DNA from: Pseudomonadota bacterium
Lineage (GTDB): Bacteria > Pseudomonadota > Gammaproteobacteria > Steroidobacterales > Steroidobacteraceae
Assembly: GCA_023428645.1 (NCBI GenBank)
Contig: JAEYXD010000176.1
Span: forward strand, 6,006 to 70,005
Direction of reading: 5' to 3'
DNA: 64,000 bases
Both the position numbers and the translations under genes were made by a program. Below the pieces are notes generated by a model, which worked only from the letters and a program-made list of their open reading frames with translations, searched no databases and was not told the DNA's origin. Numbering within the stretch: the stretch's first letter is position 1; each line of letters starts with the position of its first letter. Positions 33,279-41,107 of the stretch are shown here, in pieces.

Positions 33279-34523
33279 TTGTCGAAGCGACGCGTCGTCA
33301 TTACAGGGCTCGGCATCGTCTCGCCGGTTGGCAGTTCGATTGCTAACGCTTGGCAGAACGTACTCGAGGGAAAGAGCGGCATCGGGCCGATCACGCGCTT
33401 CGACGTGAGCGCGTTTCCGGCGCGGTTTGGCGGCGCGGTCGTCGACTTCAATCCGGAGAACTATCTGTCCGCGAAGGAGCTGCGGAAGATGGATCCGTTC
33501 ATGCACTACGGCTTCGCGGCCGCCGCGGATGCCATCAAGGATTCGGGTCTGACGGTCACGCCGGAGAACTCACCGCGCATCGGCGTGGCGATGGGCGCCG
33601 GCATCGGCGGCCTGAACACGATCGAAGAGAACTACGAGAAGTACGTCGAGACGCGCAGCCCCAAGCGCATTTCGCCGTTCTTCGTGCCGGGCAGCATCAT
33701 CAACATGATCTCCGGGCATGTCTCGATTCAATTCAAGCTGACCGGTCCGAACATCGCGACCGTCACGGCTTGCACGACCTCGACGCACTCGATCGGCCTC
33801 GCCGCGCGTCTCATTCAATATGGCGATGCGGACGTCATGATCGCCGGTGCCGGCGAGATGGCGACGACGCCGCTCGGTCTCGGCAGTTTCGCGCAGGCGC
33901 GGGCACTGTCGACACGCAATGACGATCCCACGGGCGCGAGCCGTCCCTGGGACAAGGATCGCGACGGCTTCGTCCTGTCGGACGGCGCGGGTGCGCTGCT
34001 GCTCGAGGAATACGAGCATGCGAAGGCGCGTGGCGCGCGCATCTACGCCGAGCTCATCGGCTTCGGCATGAGCGGCGATGCGCATCACATCACGGCGCCG
34101 CCGGAAGACGGCGAGGGCGCACGCCTCGCCATGGCCAACGCGCTCAGGGATGCGCAGATCAATCCCGACGAGGTGCAGTACGTGAATGCGCACGCGACCT
34201 CGACGGAGCTCGGCGATCGCGCCGAGACCACCGCGCTCAAGCGCTGCTTCGGCGATCACGCGTACAAGATGGCCGTCAGCTCGACGAAGTCGATGACCGG
34301 TCATTTGCTCGGCGCGGCAGGCGCGGTCGAGGCGATCTTCTCGATCCTCGCGATCCGCGATCAAGTCGCGCCGCCGACGATCAATCTGGAGCACCCGGGC
34401 GAGGGCTGCGATCTCGACTACGTGCCGAAGGTCGCCCGCCAGATGCCGATTCGCGTGGCGCTGTCGAATTCGTTCGGCTTCGGCGGCACGAACGGCAGCC
34501 TGATCTTCCGCGCCGTGGACTAG
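33279..34523 (+). CDS. fabF: 3-oxoacyl-ACP synthase II
   Basis: Condensing enzyme of fatty acid elongation. With the TTG start at 33279 it is 414 residues, the family length, beginning SKRRVVITGLGIVSPVGSS. That TTG has GAGG upstream and matches the conserved N-terminus; an ATG at 33198 would add about 27 residues without homology. Catalytic Cys165 (VTACTTSTH) and the two histidines in NAHATSTELGD and KSMTGHLLGAAG are present. Confidence 0.96.
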   Translation: MSKRRVVITGLGIVSPVGSSIANAWQNVLEGKSGIGPITRFDVSAFPARFGGAVVDFNPENYLSAKELRKMDPFMHYGFAAAADAIKDSGLTVTPENSPRIGVAMGAGIGGLNTIEENYEKYVETRSPKRISPFFVPGSIINMISGHVSIQFKLTGPNIATVTACTTSTHSIGLAARLIQYGDADVMIAGAGEMATTPLGLGSFAQARALSTRNDDPTGASRPWDKDRDGFVLSDGAGALLLEEYEHAKARGARIYAELIGFGMSGDAHHITAPPEDGEGARLAMANALRDAQINPDEVQYVNAHATSTELGDRAETTALKRCFGDHAYKMAVSSTKSMTGHLLGAAGAVEAIFSILAIRDQVAPPTINLEHPGEGCDLDYVPKVARQMPIRVALSNSFGFGGTNGSLIFRAVD

Positions 34524-34608
34524 CATCGCGGCGGCGTTGCGAGGCGCTGCGTTCTCGGATCGCGGGTCTGCGTCACTCGTTCGCGGTCGTCCGCGAAGGG
34601 ACACTCCT

Positions 34609-35967
34609 ATGACGAGCACACCGGTCGTCCGGCCTGTGCAGATCGCGCCGGCCGCCTTGCTCGCGTTGCACGCGGCGCATCCGTCGCGCTATCCGGCCCT
34701 GTTCGAAAGCGCCGCCGCCGGCACGATGCTCGGCCGCTTCGACATTCTGTTCGCATGTCCGCAGCAGGCCCTCGCGCTGCGCGCCGACGGCTCTTTGCAT
34801 GGATCGAAGGGCGGCCCGGCCGCTGGATTCCTGCCTGCGCTGGATGCGTGGTGGCGCGAGCTGCGCGTCGCGCCGCCCTCGGATGCTTCGCTGCCGTTTC
34901 GCGGTGGCTGGCTCGTGTACTTGGGCTACGAGCTCGCGGGACAGATCGAGCCGCGCCTGCGGCTGCGCTCGCCTGCCAGCGGCCTCATCGCCTGCGCCGT
35001 GCGCATTCCCGCGGCAATCGTTTTCGACCACGACTGCGGTCGTGCTTGGATCGTCGCGGAACCCGAATCCGAAGCCGTGCTCGCGACGATCGCCGCCGAT
35101 CTCGCGAGCCTCACGGCCGAGACAGTCGCCCCCCGCGACCGCATCGTCGAAGCGATCGTGGAGGATGCGCCGGAGCGCTATCTCGCGAGCGTCGAGCGAG
35201 CGCTGGATTACATCGGCCGCGGCGACATCTACCAGGCGAATCTCTCGCGCGCGTGGCGCGGTCGATTGTGCGACGGCGTGCGGGCGCACGATTTATATCG
35301 ACGGCTGCGTGGCACGAATCCAGGACCGTTCTGCGCGCTCGCGACCTTTCCCGAACTCGCGATCGTCAGCTCCTCGCCGGAGCGGCTCGTGCGCGTTCAC
35401 GATGGCTGGATTGCGACGCGGCCGATCGCCGGCACCCGCCCGAGGGGCGAAGACGAGGCGGCCGATCGAGCGCTCGTCGCCGAGCTGCGCGCGCATCCGA
35501 AAGAGCGGGCCGAGCACATCATGCTGATCGACCTGGAGCGCAACGATCTCGGACGCGTGTGTCACGCCGGTACGGTGCAGGTCGACGAATACATGACGAT
35601 CGAGTCCTACGCGCACGTCCATCACATCGTTTCGAACGTTCGCGGCCGGCTGCGGCCGGACGTCGGTCCCGGCCAGGCAATCGCCGCGGTCTTCCCGGGC
35701 GGTACGATCACGGGCTGCCCGAAGGTCCGCTGTATGGAGATCATCGCCGAGTTGGAGGACACTGCGCGCGGCGCCTATACCGGCTCGCTCGGCTATCTCA
35801 ACCGCGACGGCAGCATGGACTTCAACATTCTCATCCGGTCATTGGAATTGCGCGGCAGTGAATTCGAGCTGCGCGCCGGGGCCGGCATCGTTGCGGACTC
35901 GATTCCCGAGCGCGAGCTCGAGGAAGCGCGCGCGAAGGCCCGCGGCGTGCTGCGCGCGCTCGCCTGA
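34609..35967 (+). CDS. pabB: aminodeoxychorismate synthase component I
   Basis: Chorismate-binding enzyme of p-aminobenzoate (folate) synthesis, 452 residues. The C-terminal domain shows RGDIYQANLSR, RPIAGTRPRG, HIMLIDLERNDLGRV and the FPGGTITGCPK motif of the PabB/TrpE family. The N-terminal domain (GGWLVYLGYELAGQIEPRL) is typical. The ATG at 34609 has GAAGGG 8 nt upstream. The partner glutaminase PabA is not in the window. pabC follows 3 bp later. Confidence 0.93.
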   Translation: MTSTPVVRPVQIAPAALLALHAAHPSRYPALFESAAAGTMLGRFDILFACPQQALALRADGSLHGSKGGPAAGFLPALDAWWRELRVAPPSDASLPFRGGWLVYLGYELAGQIEPRLRLRSPASGLIACAVRIPAAIVFDHDCGRAWIVAEPESEAVLATIAADLASLTAETVAPRDRIVEAIVEDAPERYLASVERALDYIGRGDIYQANLSRAWRGRLCDGVRAHDLYRRLRGTNPGPFCALATFPELAIVSSSPERLVRVHDGWIATRPIAGTRPRGEDEAADRALVAELRAHPKERAEHIMLIDLERNDLGRVCHAGTVQVDEYMTIESYAHVHHIVSNVRGRLRPDVGPGQAIAAVFPGGTITGCPKVRCMEIIAELEDTARGAYTGSLGYLNRDGSMDFNILIRSLELRGSEFELRAGAGIVADSIPERELEEARAKARGVLRALA

Positions 35968-35970
35968 CCG

Positions 35971-36786
35971 ATGCTCGCCGTACTCGTCAATGGCGTCGAA
36001 TGCGTGCATCCCGCGCAAGCCGTGGCGGTCGCCGATCGCGGCTTGAACTACGGTGACGGCGTGTTCGAGACGATGCTGCTCAAGCAAGGCAGGGTGCGGT
36101 TTCTCGATGCGCATCTCGCGCGCTTGACCCTTGGTTGCCGCCGGCTCGGCATCGACCCTCCGATCGAGGAGCGCATGCGCGCGGAAATCGCGCACGTGAG
36201 CGCGGCCGCGGAGTCAGGCATCGTGAAAGTCGTCGTGACGCGCGGCAGTAGCGGGCGCGGCTATCGTGCGCCTGTGAACGCGGTGCCGACGCGTATCGTG
36301 TCGCTGCACGCACCGCCGCCCGCGGCGACCACGACGGTTCGCGCGCGCTGGTGCGACATGCGCGTGTCGCGCAACCCGCTGCTCGCCGGCATCAAGCATC
36401 TCAATCGGCTCGAACAGGTGCTGGCGCAAAGCGAATGGGATGATGCGACGATCGACGAGGGCTTCATGCTGGACAGCGAAGGCGAATTGATCGCAGCGAC
36501 GGCCGCGAACGTGTTCATCGTTCGCGGCCATGAACTCGTGACGCCGGACCTGCGCTACTGCGGGATTCACGGCGTGATGCGCGGCGCCATCTTGCGCCTG
36601 GCCACGGAGCTCGGGGTGGCGGCACACGAAGAACCGTTGTGGCCGGAAGATCTCGCTGCGGCGACCGAAGTGTTCGTGACCAATGCCGTGCGCGGTATCC
36701 GCGCAGTCGTTGCTCTGGGCGAGCACAGTTGGCCGCTCGGGCCCGTTACACGGTCCTTGATGAACGCGCTCGATGCCCATGCGTAG
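35971..36786 (+). CDS. pabC: aminodeoxychorismate lyase
   Basis: Fold-IV PLP enzyme of 271 residues that splits aminodeoxychorismate to p-aminobenzoate and pyruvate. It begins NGVECVHPAQAVAVADRGLNYGDGVFETM, has the PLP lysine in LAGIKHLNRLEQV and the phosphate-cup motif near TAANVFIVRG. D-amino acid aminotransferases share this fold; the position after pabB decides the call. Its end overlaps the mltG start by 14 bp. Confidence 0.92.
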   Translation: MLAVLVNGVECVHPAQAVAVADRGLNYGDGVFETMLLKQGRVRFLDAHLARLTLGCRRLGIDPPIEERMRAEIAHVSAAAESGIVKVVVTRGSSGRGYRAPVNAVPTRIVSLHAPPPAATTTVRARWCDMRVSRNPLLAGIKHLNRLEQVLAQSEWDDATIDEGFMLDSEGELIAATAANVFIVRGHELVTPDLRYCGIHGVMRGAILRLATELGVAAHEEPLWPEDLAAATEVFVTNAVRGIRAVVALGEHSWPLGPVTRSLMNALDAHA

Positions 36787-37801
36787 GCTGCTCCGAATCG
36801 GCGTGATGCTCACGCTCCTGCTGCTGGTGGTCGGCGCCGCGTTCGCGTGGTGGAGCTATCGATGGCTGCACGGCGAGATCGCGGAGCTGCAAGCGCCCCT
36901 CGCGTACGAAGTGCCGCGCGGCGCGTCGTTACGGGCCATCGCGCGCGATCTGCATCAGCAGGGTGTGATCGCGCAACCGGAAATCTGGATCGCGGCGGCG
37001 CGGCTGAGCGGCAAGGCAGGCGCCTTGCGAGCCGGCGAATATCGACTCGAGCCTGGCTCGACGCCCATCGGCGTGTTGCGCGTGCTCAGCTCGGGCCAAG
37101 TCATTCTGCACGCGGTGACGTTCGTCGAAGGCTCGCGATTCGCCGACATGCTGACGCAGCTCAAATCGCATCCCGCCGTGCGCGTCGAATATGCGAACGG
37201 CGCGGCCGAAGACATCATGAAGGCGCTCGGCCATCCTGACATGCATCCCGAGGGGCGTTTCTTTCCCGATACGTATCACTTCCCCCGTCACACCACCGAT
37301 CTCGCGCTCCTCCGGATGGCGTTCGATCGCATGACAGCCGAGCTCGACAAGGCGTGGAACGAGCGCGCGCCCGATCTGCCGCTGGCGGGGCCGTACGAAG
37401 CGTTGATCCTCGCCTCGATCGTCGAGAAGGAAACGGCGCTGGATCGCGAGCGTCCGCTCGTCGCTGGCGTTTTCGTCGAGCGCCTGCGCCGTGGCATGCG
37501 CTTGCAGACGGATCCGACGGTGATCTACGGCATCGGCGCGGCATATGACGGCGATATCCGTCGCCGCGATCTGCTGCTGGATACGCCGTACAACACGTAC
37601 ACGCGGTCCGGACTGCCGCCCACGCCGATCGCGCTTCCCGGCCTCGATTCGCTACGCGCGACCGTGCGTCCGGAGCTGTCGGGGAAGATTTTCTTCGTCG
37701 CAACCGGGGAGCCCGACGGCAGCCATTATTTCTCCGCGACGTTGGCCGAGCACAACGCCGCCGTGAAGCGGTATCTGCAGCGGCTGCGTCAGCGCAAGTA
37801 G
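36773..37801 (+). CDS. mltG: endolytic murein transglycosylase
   Basis: Inner-membrane lytic transglycosylase that cleaves nascent peptidoglycan strands, 342 residues. One N-terminal membrane helix (about 10-30), a LysM-like region (VPRGASLRAIARDLHQQGVI) and the YceG catalytic domain follow. The catalytic glutamate is Glu218 in LASIVEKETALDRER; the later LQTDPTVIYGIG and PYNTYTRSGLPPTPI are hallmarks. An alternative ATG lies two codons in (36779). The pabC-mltG-tmk-holB order is common in Gammaproteobacteria. Confidence 0.95.
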   Translation: MPMRRLLRIGVMLTLLLLVVGAAFAWWSYRWLHGEIAELQAPLAYEVPRGASLRAIARDLHQQGVIAQPEIWIAAARLSGKAGALRAGEYRLEPGSTPIGVLRVLSSGQVILHAVTFVEGSRFADMLTQLKSHPAVRVEYANGAAEDIMKALGHPDMHPEGRFFPDTYHFPRHTTDLALLRMAFDRMTAELDKAWNERAPDLPLAGPYEALILASIVEKETALDRERPLVAGVFVERLRRGMRLQTDPTVIYGIGAAYDGDIRRRDLLLDTPYNTYTRSGLPPTPIALPGLDSLRATVRPELSGKIFFVATGEPDGSHYFSATLAEHNAAVKRYLQRLRQRK

Positions 37802-37807
37802 ATCGAC

Positions 37808-38452
37808 ATGTCACGCGGCAAGTTCATCACGATCGAGGGCGGCGAAGGTGTCGGCAAGTCGACGCAAATCGCGGCGCTGCGCGAGTACTTGAGCAACTGC
37901 GGTGTGCGGGTCGTCGTGACACGAGAGCCGGGCGGGACGCCGCGGGCGGAGCGCATTCGCGAACTGCTGTTGGAGCGAAGCGCCGAGCCGATGCCGCCGA
38001 CGTGCGAGCTGCTCCTGATGTTCGCGGCGCGCGCAACGCATCTTGCGAACGTGATCGAGCCGGCGCTCGCGCGCGGCGAGTGGGTCGTGTGCGATCGCTT
38101 CACCGATGCTACTTACGCGTATCAAGGCGCAGGCCGCGGCATGGACGTACAGCAGATCGCGACGCTCGAACGGCTCGTTCAAGGCACGCTGCGTCCGGAC
38201 CTGACGTTGTTGCTCGACACGCCGCTCGAGGTGAGCGCGGCGAGGGCGCACCAGCGCAATGCGACGAGCGGCATCAGCGATCGGTTCGAGCGCGAGCAGC
38301 GTGATTTTTTCGAGCGAGTCCGCGCCGGCTACCTGCAGCGAGCGCAGGCGGAACCGGAGCGCTTTGCGATCATCGACGCGAGCGGCGATCGCGACAGCGT
38401 CGCGGCGGGCATTCGCAAGACGATCGGCGAATTCCTGGGGCGAAGGGCATGA
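37808..38452 (+). CDS. tmk: thymidylate kinase
   Basis: Phosphorylates dTMP to dTDP, 214 residues. The P-loop GGEGVGKST is at 11-19, followed by TREPGGTPRAERIRELLL and DRFTDATYAYQGAGRG. The lid region (SDRFEREQRDFFERVR) completes the family pattern. It overlaps holB by 4 bp (ATGA). Confidence 0.97.
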   Translation: MSRGKFITIEGGEGVGKSTQIAALREYLSNCGVRVVVTREPGGTPRAERIRELLLERSAEPMPPTCELLLMFAARATHLANVIEPALARGEWVVCDRFTDATYAYQGAGRGMDVQQIATLERLVQGTLRPDLTLLLDTPLEVSAARAHQRNATSGISDRFEREQRDFFERVRAGYLQRAQAEPERFAIIDASGDRDSVAAGIRKTIGEFLGRRA

Positions 38453-39471
38453 CGGAATCGACTTCCAACGTACAACCACGTCTGCTGCCGTGGCAGGAAG
38501 GCGCTGTGGCGCAACTGCGGGCGGCGTGGCGCACAGGGCGCTTCCCGCACGCGCTCTTGATTGCGGGCTCCGATGGGCTCGGTACGCGCGAACTGGCCGC
38601 GTGGTTGAGCTGCGCCGTGTTGTGCGAGCGCTCGACCGAGGAGCTCGTCTGCTGCGGCGAATGCGCAAGCTGCAAGCTGATCGCGGCGGGCTCGCATCCC
38701 GATCTGCTGTGGATCAGCCCCGAAGAGGACAAGCAGCAGATTTCGGTGGATCAGATTCGCGGTGCCTGCGAGCGACTTGGCAAGACGAGCTATCGACAAG
38801 GCTACAAGATCGCGATCGTCACGCCCGCGCATCAGATGACGGTGAACGCGGCCAACAGCCTGTTGAAGACGCTGGAAGAGCCAACGCCGCAAAGTCTGCT
38901 CCTGCTGCTGACCTCACAGCCCTCGGTATTGCCGCCGACCGTGCGCAGCCGCTGCCAGCAGGTCGCGATTCAGCGGCCCACCTCGCAACAAGCGCTCGCG
39001 TGGCTGCGAGCCGAAGTGCCTGCCGCCGCGAATCCCGCGCTGCTCGAGTTCGCGGGCGGAGCGCCGCTGCGGGCGCTCGAGTACGCCGACGGCCGCTTCG
39101 ACACCCTCAATCGCGAGATGCAGCGCTCGCTTTCGGAGCTCTTGGCGGGCGACACGGATGTGACGCAGGTCGCGACCGCCTGGGCGAAGGAGGGCTTGCC
39201 AGATCGGCTGACCTGGCTGGATCTCTGGCTCACATCGGCCGTTCGCGGCGCACTTGCCGGAAGTGCCGACCTGGTCACGTTCCCGGCGGGACCTGCGCCC
39301 TTGCCAAGCCTGCCGCGCACGTTGAACATAAGCGGCGTTTACAGCATGGTGGATCGACTTCGGGCCCTCAAAGCACAACTCGCTCGCACGGCCCTGCAGC
39401 GCGAGCTGGCCCTCGAATCCTGGTTGGTCGCTCTACTGCAATGCCTGGCGCCCGCGAAGGCGCAGGCGTGA
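38449..39471 (+). CDS. holB: DNA polymerase III delta' subunit
   Basis: Clamp-loader subunit of 340 residues. It has the modified P-loop AGSDGLGTRE, a zinc-binding set CCGECASC (68-75), and the AAA+ motifs NSLLKTLEEP and SRCQQV (sensor 1 region). The lack of a true Walker A is normal for delta'. Length and order after tmk support the assignment. A PilZ gene follows. Confidence 0.94.
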   Translation: MTESTSNVQPRLLPWQEGAVAQLRAAWRTGRFPHALLIAGSDGLGTRELAAWLSCAVLCERSTEELVCCGECASCKLIAAGSHPDLLWISPEEDKQQISVDQIRGACERLGKTSYRQGYKIAIVTPAHQMTVNAANSLLKTLEEPTPQSLLLLLTSQPSVLPPTVRSRCQQVAIQRPTSQQALAWLRAEVPAAANPALLEFAGGAPLRALEYADGRFDTLNREMQRSLSELLAGDTDVTQVATAWAKEGLPDRLTWLDLWLTSAVRGALAGSADLVTFPAGPAPLPSLPRTLNISGVYSMVDRLRALKAQLARTALQRELALESWLVALLQCLAPAKAQA

Positions 39472-39513
39472 CGGGTTTTCGAGCGTACGAATAGCGCGAC
39501 GGGTGGAAATCGG

Positions 39514-39870
39514 ATGGTGATGCGTCAGCCCAGCAGCAAGCCCGGATTGCTGACCCTAACGATCAAGGACAAGAGCGCCTTGTATCTGGCCTACATGCCG
39601 TTCGTGAAGAATGGCGGCCTGTTCATTCCGACGAACAGCAATTACCGCCTCGGTGATGAAGTGTTCATGCTGCTAAACTTGATGGGCGAGGACGAGAAGC
39701 TGCCGGTCGCGGGCCGCGTGATCTGGATGACGCCGAAGGGCGCGCAGGGCAAACGCACGGCGGGCATCGGCGTGCAGTTCAGCGATCAAGACCGGGGCAA
39801 CACGCAACGCAAGATCGAGAGCTACCTGGCGGGCGCCTTGGGCGGCGACAAGCCGACCCACACCATGTAA
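39514..39870 (+). CDS. PilZ-domain protein
   Basis: A 118-residue PilZ domain protein of the type IV pilus group. It contains GGLFIPTNSNYRLGDEVFMLLNLMGE and GRVIWMTPKGAQGKRTAGIGVQFSDQD. The usual c-di-GMP RxxxR motif at the N-terminus is not evident, as in PilZ itself, which does not bind the nucleotide. In Pseudomonas and Xanthomonas pilZ follows holB and is needed for pilus assembly with PilB and FimX. The same position here supports that role. Confidence 0.88.
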   Translation: MVMRQPSSKPGLLTLTIKDKSALYLAYMPFVKNGGLFIPTNSNYRLGDEVFMLLNLMGEDEKLPVAGRVIWMTPKGAQGKRTAGIGVQFSDQDRGNTQRKIESYLAGALGGDKPTHTM

Positions 39871-39891
39871 AGAGCGCGGCCCACGGCGCAC

Positions 39892-41028
39892 TCATTCCTG
39901 CGCGGCACTTTCCCCGTCGTTGCCTTCCGTAACGACATGGCCGCCCTGCAACACCGACGCATGAAAGCCCCGTTCGGCGAGAATGTACGCCGCCGCCGAA
40001 CTACGCCGCCCCGTGTCGCAATACACGACGTAGTGCACGTTGCGATCCAGAGTCTTTAATTTCAGTCGGATGAAATAGAGCGGCAGATTGAGCGCGCCGG
40101 GCAGATGGCCGCGTTCGAATTCACTCGGCAGGCGCACGTCGATCCATTGACCACCGCACGACACGATTTCGTTCGCCGCCGCTCGATCCACCCAATGCAG
40201 CAGCGGCTCGTTCAGCAGCGTGCGGAAATCCTCCTTGCCGAGGCGCATCAGCGTCGCGTCGGTCGCCGCGGTGACGGTTGCATTGCGCTTCGCGTCGGAA
40301 ATCAACGCCTCCTCGCCGAACGTATCGCCCAGGGACAACTCCGCGAGCTTGATGCCTTCGCGATTCAACGGCGTCTCGCGCGTGACGAGGCATTTGCCTT
40401 TCGCGATGACATAGAAGAAATCGCCTTCGTCACCTTGGCGGATGATCGTCTGCCCGGCGGTGGCATCGACGCGCTGCATGCGCATGAAGATGGCTTGGAT
40501 GTTCGCCGGCGGAATGCGATGAAACGCCTTGGTCTGCAGCAGCGTGGTCATCCAGTCGTCGCTGGCGGGACTCTCGTCCGCCACGTTCGACAGCTCGCTC
40601 ACCTCGTAGTGACCCGTCTGGTCCCACGTGAGCACGACATCCAAGAGCTCGCTGTCGAGTGCGACGAATTCGACGCGGTCGGAGACGACGCGCGCGGTGC
40701 AGCGACGCGGCAGCGCCGGCGCGATCGGATTGCGGGCTTCGGGCGAGCCGCCGCGAATGCGATACAGCGGGCGGCCATCGGCCGTGAGCTCCACGGTGCC
40801 GCGAATCAGGAAAAACGCTCGTTTGTCCGTGTCGCCTTCCTTGAACAGCAGACGGCCCGAGGACAGCTCGCGTGCGGACGCACGACGGGCGAGGGAATGC
40901 AGGTTCTCGGCTTTCAAGCCATCGAGGGGCGAAAACGAGCGCAATACGTTCAAGTCGAGAGGCTTGCTCTCCATCAATGTTCCAGTCCGCGATTTACTGA
41001 CGAGCGTGGCGCCGCGTCCCTCGGCCAT
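39892..41028 (-). CDS. double cyclic-nucleotide-binding-domain protein fused to rhodanese
   Basis: A 378-residue three-domain protein. Residues about 30-140 form a first cNMP-binding-like domain (LLFKEGDTDKRAFFLIRGTVEL). Residues 165-275 form a second, more typical one (QTIIRQGDEGDFFYVIAKGKCLV, then LSLGDTFGEEALI). Residues 285-365 are a rhodanese domain with catalytic-loop Cys337 in YCDTGRRS. The ATG at 41028 is preferred (AGGGAT upstream); a GTG at 41037 is in frame. No DNA-binding domain or membrane segment is seen. The role is unknown; it could couple a nucleotide signal to sulfur transfer. Convergent with pilZ. Confidence 0.87.
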   Translation of the reverse strand: MAEGRGATLVSKSRTGTLMESKPLDLNVLRSFSPLDGLKAENLHSLARRASARELSSGRLLFKEGDTDKRAFFLIRGTVELTADGRPLYRIRGGSPEARNPIAPALPRRCTARVVSDRVEFVALDSELLDVVLTWDQTGHYEVSELSNVADESPASDDWMTTLLQTKAFHRIPPANIQAIFMRMQRVDATAGQTIIRQGDEGDFFYVIAKGKCLVTRETPLNREGIKLAELSLGDTFGEEALISDAKRNATVTAATDATLMRLGKEDFRTLLNEPLLHWVDRAAANEIVSCGGQWIDVRLPSEFERGHLPGALNLPLYFIRLKLKTLDRNVHYVVYCDTGRRSSAAAYILAERGFHASVLQGGHVVTEGNDGESAAQE

Positions 41029-41107
41029 GATGATCACATCCCTGTGGAGTTCAACAATCTAGCAGCTGCACGACGCGCGCCCATAACGCAATCGTCTGAA
41101 AGAATCG

